Source: Actinomycetes bacterium (lineage in GTDB: Bacteria; Actinomycetota; Acidimicrobiia; Acidimicrobiales; Ilumatobacteraceae). From it: a stretch of 15,556 nucleotides of DNA. A model generated the notes under the pieces. It saw nothing but the letters and a program-made list of their open reading frames with translations. It searched no databases and was not told the origin of the DNA. Shown in pieces: positions 12,424 through 15,556 of this stretch; within the stretch, counting starts at the first letter, position 1; each line of letters begins with the position of its first letter. The stretch lies in contig JAEZFY010000315.1 in NCBI GenBank assembly GCA_023417265.1, forward strand, positions 1 through 15,556, in the 5' to 3' direction. The position numbers and the translations under genes are program-made.

Positions 12424-14451
12424 TCAGTGGGCGCCGTGGGCGGTGTCGCAGAGGTGTTCTTCACCCGGCCCGACCTGCCCGGCGCCGATCCCGTCGAGCG
12501 CCGCGAACGGGCCGCAGCGGTGCGGTGTGATCCATACGTGGATCATCGGGGCGAGGCCGCGGGCGACCAGCGGTGGCTGGCACGCGCCGCCGATCGGGCG
12601 CGTGCCGGCGACGGTCGGGGCGACGGGGTCGTCGGTGAAGCACAGATCGCCGTGGACGTGCCACTGCATCAACGCCCCGCCCCAGTCGGGCACATCGGCG
12701 AGGTCGACATCGGTCGGCAGCATGTACATCGCCGACACCAGGCGCTTGCTGCCGTCGAGCTGGGGTTCGTACACGAGGCTTTCCGGACGGTCGGGGTCGA
12801 GCCATACGTCGTCGTCGATCCAGTCCCACTGGATGTAGTGCTCGTGACCGGTTCCGCCGTCGCGGATCGAGTGGAAGCCGGCCGCTTCGGCCACCGCCGG
12901 GTCGGACCACTGCGGGAGGTTACGCAAAGTGTCGGCGACGAGGTTCTCGGCGAACGCCTGCTGCTCGGGCGTGACCCCGGGGACGCCGCCGAGGTCGATC
13001 GGCAGCGCCGGGTCGTAGGGCACGGCCGCAGCCACCTCGGTGACGGCGCCCGCGTCGACGTGGTCGTGTTCGGCGGCGCACAAGTCGACCCGTTCGCCCT
13101 CGCTGAGCGCGCCCGCCTGCCCGGCGCCGTGACCCTCGAGGGCGGCGAACGGGCCGCACTCGTGGGGCGCGATCCACACGTGCACCATCGGGAACTCGCC
13201 GCCGGTGTTGACCTGGCCCTCGGGGCACGCGCCGGTGGCCGGGTCGGTGACGCCGCGGACGACGAACTGACCGGCGTCGTTAGGGCCCCAGCAGAGGTTG
13301 GTGTGGTTGTGCCACTGCATCAGCGGTCCTGCGAACCCGGTGAGTTCCGGGTCGTCGATGCCGGTCGCCCGGGCGATGAACATCGCCGACACGAGCGTGC
13401 GCGCGTCGCCGTCGACCTGGTAGACGAGCGACTCGGGCGCGGTCGGGTCGAGGGTCTTCTCGTCGCCGAGCAGCGCCAGGTTGATGTAGTGCTCGAAGCC
13501 CGTGGAGGCATCGCCGATCGAGCGATATCCGAGCGCGCCGACCGACTCGACGTCGGCGAAGGCGGGTAGGTCGCGGAGGGTGTCGGCGACGAGCCGCTCG
13601 GCGCGCGCCCGCTGCGCGGCGCTCACGCCCGGCACGCCGGAGAAGTCGATCGGCTGGTCGGGGAACCACGGCCGCGGCCACGCGACGGGCGCCGGCGCGG
13701 CAGTGGTCGGCGCGGTGGTCGGCGCAGCCGCACCGGTGGCCGCCGCGAGCGCCGTGTCGTCGTGAGCGTGTCCGTCGTCGGCATGGGCGACGTCGGCCTG
13801 GTCCTGATCCTGGTCGTCGGCGCCGTCGGCACCGTCGGCGTCGTCGAGGTGCGGGTGGTCGGCCGCGTTCGTCGCGATGGAGGCCGGCGGACTGCCCGTG
13901 GCCGGTGCGGTCGCGGCGTGGCTGTGGTCGGCGGCGGCTTCGGCATGGGAGTGATCGGTGACGTCGAACAGGCCGGGCACGACCAACGCGGCGACGACCA
14001 GCGATGCGCTGACGAGGCCTCGGCGCGGGTTGGCGGGGACGATGTGAAGCAGCGCCAACGCTGCGCCGAGCGCGGCGACAACGGCGAGCACTGCCGCCGA
14101 CGTGTCGGCCAGGCCTGGGGCCTCGGCAGCTTCGAGGCCCGGGATGTCGCTCATGCCGGTGAGCCGGGTGAGCAGCCACCCGCCGGCGGCGGTGGCGTTG
14201 ACGCTGACCAGGGCGACCGCGGCGAGCCGGCCCGGGCGCACGAATCCGGCCACCCCAGCCGCCGCCTGGGCGACGGCGAGCAGCATGAACAGGCGGGCGA
14301 GCGTCGCCGTGTCGGCGTGGGCGCCGCCGGCCGCAGCATGGATCACGGCTGCGCCCGCCGAGGCGACCGCGGCGATCAGCAGCGGATTCCCAGATGCGAC
14401 GGGCTGCTGGTCGGGCTGGTGATCGGGCGCCGTGTCCCCCCTGGGCTCCAT
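12424..14451 (-). CDS. Five-TM membrane protein with His/Asp-rich linker and tandem duplicated His/Cys domain
   Basis: I do not recognise a named family for this 675-residue protein. Five membrane segments lie near 23-43, 50-70, 76-97, 115-137 and 144-163. Basic loops (RPGR, NPRR) put the N-terminus inside and the large C-terminal part outside. Residues 167-231 are a His/Asp-rich linker (DHSH twice, DHPH, HAH), followed by a Thr/Pro/Ala stretch. Two copies of one domain follow, about 266-462 and 483-675. Shared strings include P-I-D-x-x-GVPGV, LVADTLR-x-LP, PESLVY, LVSAM, MQWHxHxxLC and HVWIxPHxCGPFAALxG. Per copy the conserved residues are His321/538, His381+383/598+600, His424/638, His430/644 and Cys387/604, 409/624, 432/646, 458/668. 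Metal binding outside the cell is plausible but inferred. The ATG at 14451 is supported by TACACT 6 bases upstream; the frame open to 14670 overlaps cysQ in another frame. Confidence 0.86.
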   Translation of the reverse strand: MEPRGDTAPDHQPDQQPVASGNPLLIAAVASAGAAVIHAAAGGAHADTATLARLFMLLAVAQAAAGVAGFVRPGRLAAVALVSVNATAAGGWLLTRLTGMSDIPGLEAAEAPGLADTSAAVLAVVAALGAALALLHIVPANPRRGLVSASLVVAALVVPGLFDVTDHSHAEAAADHSHAATAPATGSPPASIATNAADHPHLDDADGADGADDQDQDQADVAHADDGHAHDDTALAAATGAAAPTTAPTTAAPAPVAWPRPWFPDQPIDFSGVPGVSAAQRARAERLVADTLRDLPAFADVESVGALGYRSIGDASTGFEHYINLALLGDEKTLDPTAPESLVYQVDGDARTLVSAMFIARATGIDDPELTGFAGPLMQWHNHTNLCWGPNDAGQFVVRGVTDPATGACPEGQVNTGGEFPMVHVWIAPHECGPFAALEGHGAGQAGALSEGERVDLCAAEHDHVDAGAVTEVAAAVPYDPALPIDLGGVPGVTPEQQAFAENLVADTLRNLPQWSDPAVAEAAGFHSIRDGGTGHEHYIQWDWIDDDVWLDPDRPESLVYEPQLDGSKRLVSAMYMLPTDVDLADVPDWGGALMQWHVHGDLCFTDDPVAPTVAGTRPIGGACQPPLVARGLAPMIHVWITPHRCGPFAALDGIGAGQVGPGEEHLCDTAHGAH
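12427..13005 (-). repeat. Second copy of the duplicated His/Cys domain (protein-level repeat)
   Basis: Residues 483-675 of the 675-residue protein align with residues 266-462 at an offset of 217, falling to about 210 near the end. Here the HEHY motif has His536 and His538, whereas copy one has only the second His (FEHY). This is the C-terminal copy, ending in CDTAHGAH. Confidence 0.88.
13066..13656 (-). repeat. First copy of the duplicated His/Cys domain (protein-level repeat)
   Basis: Residues 266-462. The conserved pattern matches the second copy: EHY, MQWHNHTNLC, HVWIAPHECGPFAALEG, then DLCAAEHDH. A short Val/Ala-rich joint of about 20 residues separates the copies. The DNA has diverged well beyond a recent duplication. 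Confidence 0.88.
13759..13953 (-). other. His/Asp-rich low-complexity linker
   Basis: Encodes residues 167-231 of the 675-residue protein. It includes DHSH twice, DHPH, a run of Asp/Ala/Gly, DQDQDQ, and HADDGHAH. The composition is typical of metal-binding or flexible extracellular spacers. It lies directly after the last membrane segment, on the predicted outer face. Confidence 0.75.
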
Positions 14452-14479
14452 GCCGGGAGTGTAGGAGGCCGGGAGTGTA
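14452..14479. repeat. 12-bp direct repeat carrying TACACT, upstream of the 675-residue protein gene
   Basis: The 12-mer GCCGGGAGTGTA (plus strand) occurs at 14452-14463 and again at 14468-14479, separated by 4 bases. Read on the gene's strand, each copy gives TACACTCCCGGC, and the proximal copy places TACACT 6 bases before the ATG. The copies may be duplicated -10 elements or a binding site for a regulator. Confidence 0.7.
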
Positions 14480-14504
14480 CGAGCCGCTCGCTCGCTGGGG
14501 CGGG

Positions 14505-15254
14505 TCAGCCCCACAGCGCCTCGAGCGCCGGCTGGGCGAGCTCGGGGCGGCAGATCAAGAGGTCGGGGAGCCACGGGTCGGGGTCGTTGTAGACGATCGG
14601 CGAGCCGTCGATCCGGCTCACGTGGAGGCCCGCCGCGAGCGCCACTGCGGCCGGCGCGGCCGAGTCCCACTGGTACTGCCCGCCATCGTGCACGTAGATG
14701 TCAGCATGGCCGAGCACGACCGCCATCGCCTTGGCCCCGGCCGAACCGAGCCGCACCGCGTCACAGTCGAGCGCGTTGGCGACGATCGCCGCCGAGCGCG
14801 GCACGCGCGTGCGCGACGTGATCAGACGCGGCCGCGGCCGGTCGGTCGCGGGCACGACCGGAGCCGGGTCGGTGGTCAGGACGAGTTCAAGTGCGGGCAG
14901 GGCGACGGCCCCGGCGACGAAGTGATCGGTGTCCCACAGGGCGATGTGCACGGCCCAGTCGGCGCGCCCCGGCTCGCCGAATTCGCGGGTGCCGTCGAGC
15001 GGATCGATGATCCAGACGCGGGCAGCACCGAAACGGCGCGGATCCTCGGCACCCTCCTCGTCGAGCACCGCGTCGTCGGGCCGGTGACGGCGCAACTCCT
15101 CGCCGAGCAGGCGGTGGCTCGACGCGTCCCCGCCGTCCATCACATCCCACGGCGCGGCGCCCGCTTGCCACAGGCGCTCGCGCAACTCGACGAGATGGGC
15201 TCCCGCCTGGTGCGCCAGCCGGGTCGTCAGTTCGATGTCGGTCTCGGCCACCAT
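14505..15254 (-). CDS. cysQ: 3'(2'),5'-bisphosphate nucleotidase / inositol monophosphatase family (CysQ)
   Basis: Removes the 3'-phosphate from PAP and PAPS, by-products of sulfate assimilation and sulfotransferase reactions; mycobacterial CysQ also has inositol-1-phosphatase and fructose-1,6-bisphosphatase activity. The 249-residue protein matches mycobacterial CysQ closely along its length. The Mg/Li-dependent phosphatase motifs are visible: Glu66/Glu67 (DEEGAED), WIIDPLDGTREF (81-92, with Asp84 and Asp87), GSAGAKAMAV (170-179) and QWDSAAPAA (195-203, with Asp197). The ATG at 15254 has CATACT 8 bases upstream (15268-15263) and a perfect 14-bp palindrome just beyond. It is divergent from thpR, with 104 bases between starts. 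The gene ends 53 bases before the 675-residue protein starts, on the same strand. Confidence 0.93.
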   Translation of the reverse strand: MVAETDIELTTRLAHQAGAHLVELRERLWQAGAAPWDVMDGGDASSHRLLGEELRRHRPDDAVLDEEGAEDPRRFGAARVWIIDPLDGTREFGEPGRADWAVHIALWDTDHFVAGAVALPALELVLTTDPAPVVPATDRPRPRLITSRTRVPRSAAIVANALDCDAVRLGSAGAKAMAVVLGHADIYVHDGGQYQWDSAAPAAVALAAGLHVSRIDGSPIVYNDPDPWLPDLLICRPELAQPALEALWG

Positions 15255-15274
15255 GCCGTCCCAGTATGACCTCG

Positions 15275-15288
15275 GCCTGCCGGCAGGC
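15275..15288. repeat. Perfect 14-bp palindrome in the cysQ / thpR divergent region
   Basis: GCCTGCCGGCAGGC is its own reverse complement. It lies 6 bases upstream of the candidate cysQ -10 CATACT (15268-15263), inside the usual -35 to -10 space, where a repressor could block transcription. Chance occurrence in GC-rich DNA is not excluded. Confidence 0.45.
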
Positions 15289-15344
15289 GACGCCCGCCCG
15301 CGGACCTGATCGTGGCGATGCCCGAGCGGATGGCGTGTGAGACC

Positions 15345-15350
15345 TAGCCT
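15345..15350 (+). promoter_or_regulatory. Candidate -10 element of thpR (TAGCCT)
   Basis: TAGCCT lies 8 bases before the GTG at 15359. The same CCTAGCCT octamer occurs at 6373-6380 before the GH18 gene. No clear -35 is seen. It supports a leaderless thpR transcript beginning at or near the GTG. Confidence 0.4.
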
Positions 15351-15358
15351 CGCCGCTT

Positions 15359-15556
15359 GTGGCGATGGCCCGGTTGTTCGTGTGCGTGTGGCCCGACGCG
15401 GCGGTGTGCGCAGACTTGCGCGCGTTGCATCGCAAGGACCAGCCCGGTGTGCGCTTCGTACCCGAAGCGAACTGGCACGTCACGCTGCGTTTCCTCGGCC
15501 ACGCCGAACCGGGCCACGTCGCCGAGGCGCTCGCCGAGGTGCGCGTGAACCCGACC
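15359..15556 (+). CDS. thpR: RNA 2',3'-cyclic phosphodiesterase ThpR (5' part, cut by window edge)
   Basis: A member of the 2H phosphoesterase superfamily (formerly 2'-5' RNA ligase), which opens 2',3'-cyclic phosphates on RNA ends. The 66 visible residues start ARLFVCVWPDAAVCADL, the usual N-terminal strand, and contain HVTLRFLG at residues 43-50, the first of the two HxTLxFLG-type catalytic motifs. The second lies beyond the window, so an intact active site cannot be confirmed. The start is GTG at 15359 or ATG at 15365, in the same frame. I prefer GTG because of TAGCCT 8 bases before it. The frame is open to the window end. Confidence 0.9.
   Translation, partial: MAMARLFVCVWPDAAVCADLRALHRKDQPGVRFVPEANWHVTLRFLGHAEPGHVAEALAEVRVNPT

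Noticed and set aside
12333..12464. Longer start for the STAS protein at 12464
   Set aside because: It overlaps the end of the upstream gene and adds a disordered tail not typical of single-domain STAS antagonists.
14452..14670. N-terminal extension of the 675-residue membrane protein
   Set aside because: It would overlap the 3' end of cysQ in another frame with an Arg/Pro-rich, non-membrane sequence; the ATG at 14451 has a -10-like element at the right distance.
1..15556. CRISPR arrays, tRNA/rRNA genes, insertion sequences, prophage genes
   Set aside because: I saw no regularly spaced repeats, tRNA-like clover-leaf sequence, transposase motif or phage structural gene; gaps are short and genes look vertically coherent.

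Overview
This window is high-GC DNA from an actinobacterium. Three genes support this together. One is an S-(hydroxymethyl)mycothiol dehydrogenase, and mycothiol is the actinobacterial thiol. Another is NucS/EndoMS, the mismatch endonuclease that replaces MutS/MutL in most Actinobacteria. The third is a CysQ that closely resembles the mycobacterial protein as I remember it. The acidic, alanine-rich coding style and the odd accessory genes would suit a deep-branching group such as Acidimicrobiia (Ilumatobacter-like), but that placement is inference.

Layout, left to right. The 5' part of manA runs off the left edge (minus). A secreted lipoprotein of unknown function diverges from it (plus, 549-1442). 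A minus-strand block follows: a GT2-EAL fusion of 1009 residues (3216-6245), then mscR (2088-3173), whose stop overlaps the start of a metallo-beta-lactamase-fold hydrolase (1459-2088). Divergent from the GT2-EAL gene is a membrane-anchored GH18 chitinase-like protein with two CBM5/12-like modules (6398-7936). A second minus-strand block then runs almost to the right edge. Written right to left, it is cysQ (14505-15254), a 675-residue membrane protein with a duplicated His/Cys-rich domain (12424-14451), a STAS anti-sigma-antagonist-like protein (12021-12332), nucS (11331-12002), a PRC-barrel protein (10890-11228), a class III aminotransferase (9498-10814) and an ALDH7-type dehydrogenase (7959-9485). 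The 5' end of thpR runs off the right edge (plus, from 15359).

How genes may work together. mscR and the hydrolase form the mycothiol-dependent formaldehyde-detoxification pair also seen in mycobacteria. The aminotransferase and ALDH7 enzyme look like a two-step route that oxidises a diamine-type amino acid, most likely lysine to alpha-aminoadipate. The GT2-EAL synthase and the divergent GH18 protein may make and trim the same polysaccharide. The two most unusual proteins are the GT2-EAL fusion, which puts a c-di-GMP phosphodiesterase-type domain where bacterial cellulose synthase has PilZ, and the 675-residue protein with tandem copies of an unrecognised His/Cys-rich domain.

No gene-free stretch exceeds 300 bases. 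The longest is the 152-base divergent gap 6246-6397. I saw no rRNA, tRNA, CRISPR array, insertion sequence or phage gene. A recurring regulatory theme is a -10-like hexamer 6-8 bases before the start codon at seven genes, which points to leaderless transcription.
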